A stretch of 64,000 nt of DNA from Eoetvoesiella caeni (GTDB lineage: Bacteria; Pseudomonadota; Gammaproteobacteria; Burkholderiales; Burkholderiaceae_B), in NCBI RefSeq assembly GCF_003315175.1, contig NZ_QNRQ01000012.1, positions 75,186-139,185 on the forward strand, written 5' to 3'. The translations under genes were made by a program, and so were the position numbers. Below the pieces are notes generated by a model. It had not been told where the DNA came from and did no database searches. It was given only the letters and a program-made list of their open reading frames with translations. Position 1 is the stretch's first letter. Each line of letters starts with the position of its first letter. Positions 1-9,008 of the stretch are shown here, piece by piece.

Positions 1-1687
1 CGATATCTTCGGGCTCGTACAACTGCCCTTGAGAAGAATAAATGCCCACCTGCCTGAACAAGTTCGCCATCCCGAAGGTGCGGGCCTCGTCCGCCACGAT
101 AGGCACAATATTCTTGCCCAGCCCCGCGTCCTTCAACAGGTTGCCCAGCATGCGCACCAGCGCCATGGTGCTGGACATGTCCTTGCCGCCCGCCTCCAGG
201 GCGAACTTGGCATACGACTCTACGGCAGGCACGGGCAACTGTGTGTGCTTTACGCTGCGGCGCGGCATAAAGCCGCCGAGCTCGGCTCTCCGTTTCAGGA
301 AATGCTTCATCTCCGCGCTGCCTTCGGCCGGCTTGTAAAAAGCCAGTGCCTCGCAATCCGCATCGGAAATTGGCAGGCGGAAACGATCGCGGAACTCGAG
401 CAGGGTGCTGGCGTCAAGTTTCTTCTGCTGGTGTGTAGTCATTTTTCCCTGGCCTGCGGACCCCATGCCAAAGCCCTTCTTCGTCAGTGCAAGAATGACC
501 GTGGGCCGGCCGCGATGATTGGCCGCCGCATGATAAGCCGCGTAGATTTTCTTCATGTCATGGCCGCCGCGGCGCAGACGGTCGATCTCGTCGTCCGTCA
601 GCATATCCGCTATGGCACGCAGGCCAGGTGTTTGCCCAAAGAAATGCTCGCGATTGTAGGCACCGTCATTCGCTGCAAAAGTCTGCAACTGGCCATCGAC
701 AGTGCGGCCCAGCACGTCTTCCAGTTCGCCGCTGGCATCGCGCGCGAAGAGCGGGTCCCAATCGGCGCCCCACAATAATTTGATGACATTCCAGCCAGCG
801 CCGCCGAATGTAGTTTCCAGCTCGTCCACAATGCGGCCATTGCCGCGCACGGGGCCGTCGAGCCGCTGTAGATTGCAATTGACGACGAAAACCAGGTTGT
901 CAAGGTTTTCGCGCGAGGCAAGGCTAAGTGCGGCCAGAGACTCGGGCTCGTCCATCTCGCCGTCGCCGAACACGCCCCACACCTTGCGGTCCTGCGGCGC
1001 CATCAAGCCGCGGTTTTCCATATAGCGCATGAAGCGAGCATGATAGATAGCACTGATCGGTCCAAGCCCCATGGAGCCAGTGGGAAACTGCCAGAAGTTT
1101 TCCATCAGCCAGGGGTGGGGATAAGACGAAAGGCCATGCTTGCCATGTTTTTTTGCTTCGATTTCGCGCCGGAACAAAGACAGTTCCTCTTCGCACAAAG
1201 TCCCTTCCAGAAAAGCACGGGCATAAATTCCGGGCGCCGAATGAGCCTGAAAGTACACCAGGTCGCCGCCGAAGGTGTCCGAACGCGCACGGAAGAAATG
1301 ATTGAAGCCGACTTCAAACAGATCGGCAGCCGAAGCATAGCTGGCTATATGCCCGCCCAGTTCGCCGAAAGCACGATTGGCGCGCACCACCATCGCCAAC
1401 GCATTCCAACGGATAAGGCTTCCAAGGTGCAGTTCCATCTCCAGAGCATCCGACCCGCCGGGAAAGGGAGGCTCGTCCGGAACACGGATGGTATTTACAT
1501 ACGGCGTCGTACGAGACTGCCGCCAATCGAGGCCCATTTTCTGGGCAACCGTGCTTAGCTGCGTCAAAAGATAGCGGGCCCGCTCCGGGCCTGCCGCCTC
1601 TATGACGCCGCGCAGGGCGTCAACCCACTCTGCAGTTTCAAGCGCGTCCGCGTCAGTATTCAAGTAGTTTGCCGATGACATTTCCAT
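1..1687 (-). CDS. aceE: Pyruvate dehydrogenase E1 component, homodimeric type (5' part; runs off the left edge)
   Basis: Decarboxylates pyruvate with thiamine diphosphate and passes the acetyl group to the E2 lipoyl domain of the pyruvate dehydrogenase complex in the cytoplasm. I translated the minus strand from ATG at 1687 (MEMSSANYLNTDADALETAE) and the frame stays open to base 1, about 562 residues of a family usually near 890. The N-terminal region has family-typical stretches such as WFRAR-like SDTFGGDLVYFQAHSAPG, and the thiamine-diphosphate motif is visible as GDGEMDEPESLAALSLASRE followed by NLVFVVNCN. A second ATG at 1681 is also possible. The gene is divergent from an Lrp/AsnC regulator, which may control it (inference). 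The C-terminal transketolase-like part lies outside the window. Confidence 0.93.
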   Translation of the reverse strand, partial: MEMSSANYLNTDADALETAEWVDALRGVIEAAGPERARYLLTQLSTVAQKMGLDWRQSRTTPYVNTIRVPDEPPFPGGSDALEMELHLGSLIRWNALAMVVRANRAFGELGGHIASYASAADLFEVGFNHFFRARSDTFGGDLVYFQAHSAPGIYARAFLEGTLCEEELSLFRREIEAKKHGKHGLSSYPHPWLMENFWQFPTGSMGLGPISAIYHARFMRYMENRGLMAPQDRKVWGVFGDGEMDEPESLAALSLASRENLDNLVFVVNCNLQRLDGPVRGNGRIVDELETTFGGAGWNVIKLLWGADWDPLFARDASGELEDVLGRTVDGQLQTFAANDGAYNREHFFGQTPGLRAIADMLTDDEIDRLRRGGHDMKKIYAAYHAAANHRGRPTVILALTKKGFGMGSAGQGKMTTHQQKKLDASTLLEFRDRFRLPISDADCEALAFYKPAEGSAEMKHFLKRRAELGGFMPRRSVKHTQLPVPAVESYAKFALEAGGKDMSSTMALVRMLGNLLKDAGLGKNIVPIVADEARTFGMANLFRQVGIYSSQGQLYEPEDI

Positions 1688-1866
1688 GACCTTATTCCTA
1701 GTCGCATGCGCTGCCTAGACTGCCCGCACATTCAAATTCGGCCCGACGCCAAGTAGTCAAATCTGCGAAAACAGCACACTAAATAACAAGAAATAGAATA
1801 AGGCGGATGGCGCCGCATTTGGAGCCAAATATAGCTTTCGAATGCTTTTAATTCAGCATAAAATAC

Positions 1867-1881
1867 TTCAATTAAATTGAA
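1867..1881. promoter_or_regulatory. Palindrome in the aceE / Lrp divergent control region
   Basis: TTCAAT-TAA-ATTGAA is a perfect 6-bp inverted repeat in an AT-rich stretch, ending five bases before the GTG start of the Lrp-type gene. Lrp/AsnC proteins bind AT-rich dyads and often regulate themselves, so this is a candidate autoregulatory operator. The binding role is inference. Confidence 0.4.
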
Positions 1882-1886
1882 TTAAA

Positions 1887-2381
1887 GTGGAAAATATCGA
1901 CATGGAACTAGATGCGACTGATTTGCGTATCCTGAAGATATTACAGAACGACTCCAAGATCAGTAATATCGAACTCGCGAAAAAAATCAATCTCTCGCCC
2001 TCGCCCACCTTGGCCAGGGTCAAGAATCTGGAAACACAAAAAGTAATTTCCCGCTATGTTGGGCTGGTCGATCCGGCTGCGTTGGGCCTGAAAATGACGG
2101 TGTTCATCCAGGTCAGCCTGGACAGGCAAGAGGCAGCCACGCTGAACCGCTTCGAGAAAGAAGTCATCCAATTCAGCCAGGTCATGGAGGTGTACTTGAT
2201 GACCGGCGACGAAGATTATCTGCTGCGGATAGTCGTGCCGGACATCCAGGCGCTAGAGCGCTTCATTCTGGATCATCTGACGACAATCCCCGGCATAAAA
2301 AAAATACGCTCAAGCTTTGCACTCAAGCAAGTGAAATACAAGACGGCGCTGCCTATCGACAGCAACGCCCCACTAGGTTAG
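1887..2381 (+). CDS. Lrp/AsnC-family transcriptional regulator
   Basis: DNA-binding protein of the feast/famine family. The N-terminal helix-turn-helix (DATDLRILKILQNDSKISN, then ELAKKINLSPSPTLARVKNL) is followed by an alpha/beta RAM ligand-binding domain with the usual MEVYLMTGDEDYLLRIV segment. At 164 aa it has normal length. The listed start is GTG 1887; ATG 1902 gives MELDATDLRIL and is equally plausible, and neither has a strong Shine-Dalgarno. It is divergent from aceE across 199 bp of AT-rich DNA with a palindrome, so local control of aceE and of itself is a reasonable guess. The effector amino acid cannot be told from sequence. Confidence 0.9.
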   Translation: MENIDMELDATDLRILKILQNDSKISNIELAKKINLSPSPTLARVKNLETQKVISRYVGLVDPAALGLKMTVFIQVSLDRQEAATLNRFEKEVIQFSQVMEVYLMTGDEDYLLRIVVPDIQALERFILDHLTTIPGIKKIRSSFALKQVKYKTALPIDSNAPLG

Positions 2382-2439
2382 TTCACCTGCGCAATTTGAC
2401 GTATGGGCTCTGAAGAGCATTACGATTTCTGCCCCTGCC

Positions 2440-5298
2440 TTAGAAACGCACTCTTAAAAACAGCGAGCCCGAGTTGTCGACACTGCCCTTGCCGAACTGG
2501 GCGCTGTAGCTAAGCCCCAGCGCTGCCTGCTTGCCAAGCGCCACTTGCGCGCCCAGGTCCACCACGGCGGCATCCTTGGCTATCGGCGCGCCCGTCACGG
2601 TAAACGCCACATTGCTGGCTTGCACGAATGACATGCGGCGGCTTGGGTCGAGATCGCCGTTTGCGTGGCGCCATCCCAGTCCCGCGGTCAGTGTGGTTTG
2701 TTTGTCGGCAATGTCCAGCGTCGTTTTTCCACGCAGGCCCAGGGTCAGTGTCGTGAGGCGGTCGGTATGGCTGCCTGCCTGCAAAGCGGCTATACCGCCC
2801 TCTTCAGTAAAACCCTTGCTGCGCTGGTTCAGCCATGCCAGGCCTGCATAGGGCTCGATCACGCTGGACTGCCCCACCGGCATGGCATAGCCCAACTCTG
2901 AAAACAATTGAACTGCCTGAGCAGCGTAGCTGGCCTTGAGCGTCTGGCTACCGCCAAAAGTGAGGTTGCGGCGGCTGTCGATTGCGTGGTGCGTATAAGC
3001 TGTGCCTGCCAACAGGTTCAAACTGCTGCCTGTGCTAAGGGCCCAACTGCGGGCGCCGTACAAGGCGCCGGTATAGCTCTTGACATTCGATCTGGACGAA
3101 CGATCATCGACATTGATTCGGCCCTCGGTGTAGCCCAGCGCCGCGCCCAGCCGCCACCCCTTGCCCATGGCGGCATCGCCGCCCAGGAACAACCCGGCCG
3201 TATCGGTCTTGACCTGCGCCGCGTTACCGTTGTCTTTGAGCGTATTCCAGTTGCCTACCACGCTGGCCCATAAGGGATAAGCCAATGATGTGGGCATGGC
3301 GCCCGCCGGCATCGCGCCGGAGGCTTGCGCAATCGGTGCGCCGGCCACCAGGCCCGCGCCCAGATTGCCGCGCATGCGCTGGCCCAGCGTACGCTGCACC
3401 AGGCTGCCGGTGTTGAGCAGGGCCGACTGGGTGCTGGCGTGCAATTCGCCTGATAGCTGGTCCATATTGGACGGCAGGGTATCGAACGTGCCATTGAGAA
3501 TCAAGTCGTACAGCGGTTTCAAGCCCGCGGGAGGAGTGCCAGAGACCGCGTCCATGGCGTTGCCGACCGCCTTCTGGTTTGGCGTGGCCAGGTACTGCGC
3601 AAAGGTGGCATCGCTGCGCGCAATGGCCAGTTGCAGCGTACCGGGCAATGAATAATTCAGCGCAGGTTTCAGGAACACCAGGCCCTGCTGCGTGCGGGCC
3701 TCATCGTATTGGCCCTCGATGCCGCCCGCAGCGGTCACTATGGGATAAAGGCTGCCAACGGAGAACAATTCGTTCGCTCTTATTTCGACCGTGCCCCCAT
3801 TGAGCGTAGCCTTCCCGCTGACACGGATTTGGTCGTTGCCGCCGGCATTCGCCTCGACTTGATACAAAGATCCTGGGCGCGAGACGTAATCGCCATCTAC
3901 GGTCAAGACACCCACCGAGTTGCCCGGCGTAACCGTACCGGCGTTGTCCAGCCCGCCCACGCGGCCCGAGCCGCCCAGCGTACCTGCCGCTGCAACCTGC
4001 ACCGCAGAGACCTGTGATCCGTTGACCACCAGCTTGCCGCCCTGGACCTGGCTGGGACCCGTATAGGTGTTCACGCCCACCAGCGTAAGCTGGCCGGCAC
4101 CGCGCTTGACCAGGCTACCGCTACCGCTGATATCGTTGTAGAAGGTGGAGCTATAGCCTTGAGTGTCGACATCGAACGTATCCACAAACTGCGCCGGCCC
4201 GCGCACGGCCTTGCCGACGTTCAACAGGCCCCAACCGTACACAGTGGGATCTCCCAGGGGAGTGGCCGTAGTCAAGATGGTTTGCTGCAAATTGTGCGCA
4301 GTGAAATATGGGTAGGCTTGCTTGACCAAAGCGGCTGCGCCCGCCACATGGGGTGAAGCCATCGAGGTGCCCGAAAAACGGACGTAGCCGCCCTGGGCAT
4401 TCACCGAGTAAATGCCGAATTTGTCTTGGTCGTCGCCGCCCCCCGGCGCGGACAAGCACCACGCCTGCGCCACGCCGCAACGGTTGGAGTAATTGGTGAT
4501 CCGGTTATCAGGCCCTACGGCGGCCACCGCAAGCCAGCTGTCCTTGAGCTCTGGAAAAAGATAGGGTGCGCCACCAAGAAGGTCGGGGTTCGGTTGCGAT
4601 TCATTGCCGGTTGCAAAGACCATGAGGGCGCCCGAATCGGCCACATTGCGCATGGCGCCTATTGTCTTAGGAAACGCCGCCAGCGCACTCGTCGATGTAT
4701 ATTCGCCCACATTGCAGGGCCCCGGCTTGTCAGGGCAATCATTTACGCCCAGGCTATTGTTGATGATGGCCAGCTTCTGAGCCGCCAGTAAGTTCCAGCC
4801 TGGGGCGAAGTCGTCATCGTCGTTCTCCGTATCCTTCATTCTGACCGAGAACAGCCTGGCATCGAACGCTACACCGTGCATTCCTACGTTATCCCGGCGC
4901 GCGGCAATAATGCCGCTGACATGCGAACCATGGCCCTCTTCATCAAAACCTATCCCGGGCCCGACAGGCGCGTTCAAGATGAAGTCATAGCCACCGGTCA
5001 ACTGCCCAAGGAATTCGGGATGCAAGGCCGCAATGCCACTATCAAGCAACCCGACGGTAACGCCGCTTCCGGTATAGCCCAACGCATATGCCTGCGCGGC
5101 ATTGATCTGTTGCAAGCCTTCCTGGCTGTAATATTCGGGGGTCTGGAAATTGAGGACGGTCTGGGCGCCAGCAGACGGGCTTGCAGCCCATAGCGCAGCG
5201 CAAACCACGGCCATGCTGGGGCCGGCGGATAGGCGGCGGAATATTGTCAAAGGACCTCCTGGCGCTGTATAGGGAAACCGCTGGCTGGGCGGTGTCAT
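2440..5298 (-). CDS. Subtilisin-like (S8) serine protease autotransporter
   Basis: Type V secreted protease of 952 aa. A signal segment ends near residue 45 (ASPSAGAQ), then comes an S8 peptidase domain with Asp86 (GLLDSGIA), His123 (EGHGSHVSG) and Ser312 (GTSMASPHVAG). A passenger-associated repeat follows at about 390-425 (GSLVKRGAGQLTLVGVNTYT). The last ~270 residues form an autotransporter barrel ending in the outer-membrane signature FLRVRF. The layout matches the SphB1 class known from Bordetella, though the linker is shorter. It stands alone: GST lies upstream and the Lrp gene converges on it. Substrate is unknown. Processing of surface proteins is a family-based guess. Confidence 0.93.
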   Translation of the reverse strand: MTPPSQRFPYTAPGGPLTIFRRLSAGPSMAVVCAALWAASPSAGAQTVLNFQTPEYYSQEGLQQINAAQAYALGYTGSGVTVGLLDSGIAALHPEFLGQLTGGYDFILNAPVGPGIGFDEEGHGSHVSGIIAARRDNVGMHGVAFDARLFSVRMKDTENDDDDFAPGWNLLAAQKLAIINNSLGVNDCPDKPGPCNVGEYTSTSALAAFPKTIGAMRNVADSGALMVFATGNESQPNPDLLGGAPYLFPELKDSWLAVAAVGPDNRITNYSNRCGVAQAWCLSAPGGGDDQDKFGIYSVNAQGGYVRFSGTSMASPHVAGAAALVKQAYPYFTAHNLQQTILTTATPLGDPTVYGWGLLNVGKAVRGPAQFVDTFDVDTQGYSSTFYNDISGSGSLVKRGAGQLTLVGVNTYTGPSQVQGGKLVVNGSQVSAVQVAAAGTLGGSGRVGGLDNAGTVTPGNSVGVLTVDGDYVSRPGSLYQVEANAGGNDQIRVSGKATLNGGTVEIRANELFSVGSLYPIVTAAGGIEGQYDEARTQQGLVFLKPALNYSLPGTLQLAIARSDATFAQYLATPNQKAVGNAMDAVSGTPPAGLKPLYDLILNGTFDTLPSNMDQLSGELHASTQSALLNTGSLVQRTLGQRMRGNLGAGLVAGAPIAQASGAMPAGAMPTSLAYPLWASVVGNWNTLKDNGNAAQVKTDTAGLFLGGDAAMGKGWRLGAALGYTEGRINVDDRSSRSNVKSYTGALYGARSWALSTGSSLNLLAGTAYTHHAIDSRRNLTFGGSQTLKASYAAQAVQLFSELGYAMPVGQSSVIEPYAGLAWLNQRSKGFTEEGGIAALQAGSHTDRLTTLTLGLRGKTTLDIADKQTTLTAGLGWRHANGDLDPSRRMSFVQASNVAFTVTGAPIAKDAAVVDLGAQVALGKQAALGLSYSAQFGKGSVDNSGSLFLRVRF

Positions 5299-5452
5299 TA
5301 TCGATATACGGCCGTCAGGCGGCCGTGGAAGGCCGTCATGCTAACGCAAACACTTACATAACGCAGCAATTGTTACATTTGTCGCTATGCCTCTGACGCC
5401 AACCTCAACACAAACCTTGCTTCGGCAGGGAGTATTCCGTTGTTTTAGTGGG

Positions 5453-6094
5453 CTAGGCGACGCTTTGAAGAAACGCCGGTCGCTCGCTGATTCGTCGATG
5501 CCATTGCATCAATGACGGGTAAATGGGCGCCGCACCTAATTGTTCCTGGTAATCGTTGCCAAGCATTATCCAGCGGTGCACGGCAACGCCCAGCGGTAGG
5601 TCGCCCACCGTCAAATCGGGGCCGACACAGAACAAGCGGTCCTTCAGAACCTCGTCCAGAATGGCCAAGTGACGGCAGCTTTGCTGGAAAGCATGCTTGA
5701 TGGCCGCCACGTCCTGTTTTTCTTTAGGTGTACGGGTCAAGCCGATAAAGGCGATTGCCAGAGCAGGCGACAGCGTGCCCAGCATCCAGTCCATCCAGCG
5801 CTCGCTGTCGGCGCGTACGCGCAAGTCGGCCGGCATAAGCGTCCCCATACCGTACTGCGAAGCCAGCAATCTGACGATGCTGTGTGACTCCCACAGCACG
5901 TAGTCGCCGTCCACCAGGGTGGGGACCAAGCCGTTGGGATTCATCGCCAAATATTCGGGCGTCGTGTTCACCCCGAAGGCAAGCCCCGCGTCGATACGTT
6001 CGTAGTCCTTTCCTTCTGCAAGCCCCAGTTCGCCAAGACACCAAATTACTTTTTGAACATTCAGCGAGCTTAGTCTTCCGTATATTTTCATCAT
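5453..6094 (-). CDS. Glutathione S-transferase family protein
   Basis: Cytosolic GST of 213 aa. The thioredoxin-like N-terminal domain carries the glutathione-site Ser in the YGRLSSLNVQK region, the cis-Pro segment NPNGLVPTLVDGDYVLWESH and the conserved ES pair. The helical C-terminal domain has DRLFCVGPDLTVGDLPLGVA. It is most likely a general detoxification or isomerase-type GST; no substrate can be assigned. It is the last gene before the element boundary region and looks like host chromosome. Confidence 0.9.
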   Translation of the reverse strand: MMKIYGRLSSLNVQKVIWCLGELGLAEGKDYERIDAGLAFGVNTTPEYLAMNPNGLVPTLVDGDYVLWESHSIVRLLASQYGMGTLMPADLRVRADSERWMDWMLGTLSPALAIAFIGLTRTPKEKQDVAAIKHAFQQSCRHLAILDEVLKDRLFCVGPDLTVGDLPLGVAVHRWIMLGNDYQEQLGAAPIYPSLMQWHRRISERPAFLQSVA

Positions 6095-6565
6095 TCGATT
6101 GACCCTTTGCCTATTTCGGAAATCAGCGTCCGAGAATATTCAGACACGACGCTGCGCAATGACCTAAAATTGCCTTCAAGACCGCGGAAGCAATCATCCA
6201 ACAAATTGATTTTAATGACAGAAATAGATTTATCCAGCCACACTCCCATGGTGGATCAAGAGTTGCCGTACTATGGGACAAAAATGCAGAATATTTCTTT
6301 AAAATCAACAAGCTAAAGTTAAATACGCCTCATCCTTCTCTGACTTGCTATGGGCATGGATTGGCATATTCTGGCGACTAAATTGTCCCAAATTTGTCCC
6401 AAGAACTTGACCGTCAACTTATGGCATATCCTGGCGTGTGCAGGCATACTTCGCCCACACATTCCTCACTGCGCTGCTGTGCCCTATGACACCTATTTTG
6501 GCTGCGTTTTAACCAGGGAACAGCACCTTACGCCTCCCCTACGACTCCCCTACAGTCACCAATAC
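6095..6565. other. Gene-free junction region between chromosome and mobile element
   Basis: No convincing gene. Two short ORFs (6107-6316 plus, 6123-6311 minus) overlap one another, have no Shine-Dalgarno and resemble nothing I know. The left half is AT-richer than its surroundings. The right half holds two copies of a 14-mer and a tandem TTGTCCCAA (listed separately). The chromosome-element junction probably falls here or in 7247-7438. Confidence 0.5.
6363..6436. repeat. Paired direct repeats near the element boundary
   Basis: GGCATATTCTGGCG (6363-6376) recurs as GGCATATCCTGGCG (6423-6436), 13 of 14 identical and 60 bp apart. Between them TTGTCCCAA occurs twice (6383-6391 and 6394-6402, 11 bp period). 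Short direct repeats flanking a core are typical of recombinase arm sites, so this may be part of an attachment site. The partner end is outside the window, so this cannot be tested here. Confidence 0.4.
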
Positions 6566-7246
6566 TCACGTCGTCGGTCGATCGCGCAGGAGCTGAGTCA
6601 CCTGCTGATAGCGAAGCATCCAGTTGGCAGTTTCACCAGAGCGGCATCCAATGACTTGAGTTATCCGGGAGAAATCCGCTTGCAAATTTCGCGATAGGAT
6701 AGGCTCATGATGGGCAATGCGATTACGTAATACCCTTAGCGCTTCCAAGTCGTCATATAGATTTTTCCTCAACTGCTGATATGGTTGCGTCAAGTCGAGA
6801 TGCGGTAAAACCGTTGTGAGCTTGTGAGACCACAGTCGTTGATCATGGCGGCTGGTGAACATTCGTTGCCAAAAGACGAATTTCAGTTCGGCGATGACTT
6901 TACCTGTCTGTCCCACAACGGGTGCTTTTTGTCGGGCGTCAAACAAGTCTCTACGCGCGTTGTAACCAACAGGTGGTGAAGGCAAGCTCATTTCAAACGC
7001 AGATGACCATGGCCAATTGGCACCATATTTCCAGGCCAATGCATCAGAAATCGCATTGCGAATTACGACCTCGCAGATATGAAGCGGCGCAAGAAACGCG
7101 CCCGAAATCTGTGCATTCCAGATATAAAGACCAAGCGCAGAGGTATCATCGTCTCCGTTGACGCCAGTAATTGCTTCATAGGTGCTCATACGGGCCGCGG
7201 ACAAAGCAGCTCTTATTTCTTGGATTGCCTCTTTGGTTGACACCAC
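6566..7246 (-). CDS. Abi-like protein with HEPN RNase motif
   Basis: Protein of 226 aa resembling the Abi_2/AbiD-AbiF abortive-infection family. Near residues 175-183 it has RNRIAHHEP, an R-x4-H motif that forms the active site of HEPN RNases; upstream regions such as LAPLHICEVVIRNAISDAL fit the helical fold. Family members are thought to cut RNA and stop growth on phage infection. The start is GTG. No antitoxin-like partner gene is adjacent, so it acts alone or its control is internal. It lies between the GST and the transfer genes and could be the outermost cargo gene of the element or a host gene. Confidence 0.75.
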   Translation of the reverse strand: MVSTKEAIQEIRAALSAARMSTYEAITGVNGDDDTSALGLYIWNAQISGAFLAPLHICEVVIRNAISDALAWKYGANWPWSSAFEMSLPSPPVGYNARRDLFDARQKAPVVGQTGKVIAELKFVFWQRMFTSRHDQRLWSHKLTTVLPHLDLTQPYQQLRKNLYDDLEALRVLRNRIAHHEPILSRNLQADFSRITQVIGCRSGETANWMLRYQQVTQLLRDRPTT

Positions 7247-7331
7247 TGCGCACTTGCCTTATAGTGAACCCACTAGCCCCGGGCCTTGTTGACGAAAGTC
7301 TCCCCCCAGGGACAGACGATAGTAGTAAGTA

Positions 7332-7356
7332 GCCCCGCCTTGTGCGGGGCTTTCTT
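7332..7356 (+). terminator. Rho-independent terminator
   Basis: GCCCCGC-CTTGT-GCGGGGC is a 7-bp perfect GC stem followed by TTTCTT, which would stop rightward transcription. It lies in the gap between the Abi-like gene and the DUF2274 gene, and shields the minus-strand trb operon end from read-through in the opposite direction. Confidence 0.65.
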
Positions 7357-7438
7357 CATTGTAACCATCTTGACATCCAATAACCAATGTGGCGACGTTT
7401 GACGCTCAGGTAGTGCATCACCATAAGAAGAACTGACA

Positions 7439-7699
7439 TCAAGCCGTTCGCGACGATGGCCCAGCCGAAGACACCACCCTGCCCCTATCGCCCCTCCTAA
7501 ACCCTCGATCCCCGGCCATGAACGCTTCCAGCATATGCGGAATCAATGTCACGGCATCAACTGCCTCCCCATACGTCTGCGCATGCTGCGCAGCGTAGCG
7601 CTCCAGCTCCGCTTTCAGACTGGCCGGACATGTAAAGGTCACCTTAACGGTTTCAGTCTTGGGCAGCGGCCCCAGCCGCAGCTTTCGGGTGGTGCTCAT
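7439..7699 (-). CDS. DUF2274 family protein
   Basis: Small cytoplasmic protein of 86 aa (MSTTRKLRLGPLPKTETVKV...) that always sits behind trbI in Tn4371-type transfer regions. A basic N-terminus is followed by a helical stretch (SLKAELERYAAQHAQTYGE) that looks like a ribbon-helix-helix or CopG fold; the tail is Arg/Gly rich. It overlaps the trbI stop by 4 bp and is the last gene of the transfer operon. Its function has not been established. DNA-binding control of transfer is only a guess. Confidence 0.8.
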   Translation of the reverse strand: MSTTRKLRLGPLPKTETVKVTFTCPASLKAELERYAAQHAQTYGEAVDAVTLIPHMLEAFMAGDRGFRRGDRGRVVSSAGPSSRTA

Positions 7700-9006
7700 T
7701 GTGATACTCCCTTGTTGAAGAACAATGGCTGGTATGGCCGCAGCACCAGGTCCCGGTTGACGATGATTCGCACGGGCATTCCTGCGCGAATGGTCAGGGT
7801 CGGCTGGATGTTCATATTGCGTCGGGTCATTTCCTGGCCGACCTGATTGATGCTGTCCTGGGCGCTGTCGCGCCCGGCGATGATGATGCGGTCGCCGTCC
7901 TGGCGGTTTTCCGGGGCGGCCAGCTCGGCGCCAACACCCAGCAGCGTTGTCAGTACCGCACCGCCAACGATGCGGCCCCAGTGCCAGTCCACGTCATCTT
8001 CCAAGCCGGCATAGCCCGCCGGGTCGGTGCCGATCAGGTTATCCAGTGTGAGCGAGGACGTGTCAGGCAGGATGACCCGATGCCACACGACCTGTACCCG
8101 GCTTTGGCCGTAGCTGACCTGGCTGTTGTAACGGCCCAGGATGCGCGAGCCTTGCGGAATCAACAGATACTTGCCGGTCGCGGAGTCATAGACGGGTTCT
8201 GTGACAGTACCGATGACATCACCCGGAAGATCTGACTTGATGCCTGTCACCAAGGCGGCTGCGATCACCGTACCGGCCATGACCTGATATGGCGACGCGG
8301 GCATTTGCAGGTTGCCAGAATTACGGGTTTCCGCTGAGCCGGATTGCAAGAACGCCTCTTTCTGGTCTTGCCGGTTCTGTGCAGCAGTGGGATCGGATGA
8401 TTGTGCTGCCGTCGAAGCTGGGCCTGCCGCCAGCGGATCAAAGGCGGCCAATGTGTTGTCCATGCCAGGAGCCACAGGCATAGCGTGTGCAGTCGTCGCC
8501 GCAGGTTGTCCAGACTGCCCCTGGCCGGTGCGGAAGAACACCGACGAAGCAGCAGCCGCTTCTGCCTCTTTTCGCCGCGCTTCCCGTTCGGCAGCTTCAG
8601 CATCAACGCCCGGCGGCGCGTACGTGGCGACCGCTGGTTGCTGGCTATTCACAATGGCCGGCCCCAAGTCGCCGGGCAAAGGCGGGCCAAGTTCCGGCAC
8701 ATCGGGTGGCACTTCTGGTGTTGGCAGCATAGAGTAGTCCGCAGGCAAGGCGTCAAGCCCTTCAGACTTCGATACCCGGTCCACGTTGTAAAGCTCGGTC
8801 TGTGTACCTGCACCGCGTCGCTGGGGTTGCAGCGACCAGATTGTGGCACCCAGCACCGCCACCGACAGCCCACCCACCAGCAAGGCCAAGGTGCGCCGGT
8901 TCAATCGCGTCACAGGCCGGGGCTGGGCGCGCAGCGCCACGGTTTCAGGGAGCACTTTATCGGCCGCTTGTGGCGTGGCTGGATCGGGTGCGCGTTCCTC
9001 ACTCAT
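7696..9006 (-). CDS. trbI: Conjugal transfer protein TrbI (VirB10 homologue)
   Basis: Inner-membrane to outer-membrane spanning part of the mating-pair type IV secretion channel. The 436 aa protein has a short cytoplasmic N-terminus, one membrane segment near 41-60 (TLALLVGGLSVAVLGATIW), a Pro-rich periplasmic stretch, and a conserved C-terminal beta-barrel domain containing IPQGSRILGRYNSQVSYGQS and the ...RDLVLRPYQ end typical of VirB10. It sits in the trb operon, 2 bp downstream of trbG. Confidence 0.95.
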   Translation of the reverse strand: MSEERAPDPATPQAADKVLPETVALRAQPRPVTRLNRRTLALLVGGLSVAVLGATIWSLQPQRRGAGTQTELYNVDRVSKSEGLDALPADYSMLPTPEVPPDVPELGPPLPGDLGPAIVNSQQPAVATYAPPGVDAEAAEREARRKEAEAAAASSVFFRTGQGQSGQPAATTAHAMPVAPGMDNTLAAFDPLAAGPASTAAQSSDPTAAQNRQDQKEAFLQSGSAETRNSGNLQMPASPYQVMAGTVIAAALVTGIKSDLPGDVIGTVTEPVYDSATGKYLLIPQGSRILGRYNSQVSYGQSRVQVVWHRVILPDTSSLTLDNLIGTDPAGYAGLEDDVDWHWGRIVGGAVLTTLLGVGAELAAPENRQDGDRIIIAGRDSAQDSINQVGQEMTRRNMNIQPTLTIRAGMPVRIIVNRDLVLRPYQPLFFNKGVSQ

Positions 9007-9008
9007 GT

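Noticed and set aside
29..1574. Several plus- and minus-strand frames of 60-250 aa across the left edge
   Set aside because: They are out-of-frame shadows of aceE, whose real frame runs off the window and codes for a recognisable protein.
5352..5385. TTACA...TGTCG resembling a CopR box upstream of the autotransporter
   Set aside because: Spacing is 2 bp instead of 4 and the outer bases do not pair, so it does not fit the palindrome.
6107..6316. 69-aa plus-strand frame after the GST gene
   Set aside because: No Shine-Dalgarno, no similarity I recognise, and it overlaps another equally weak frame on the other strand.
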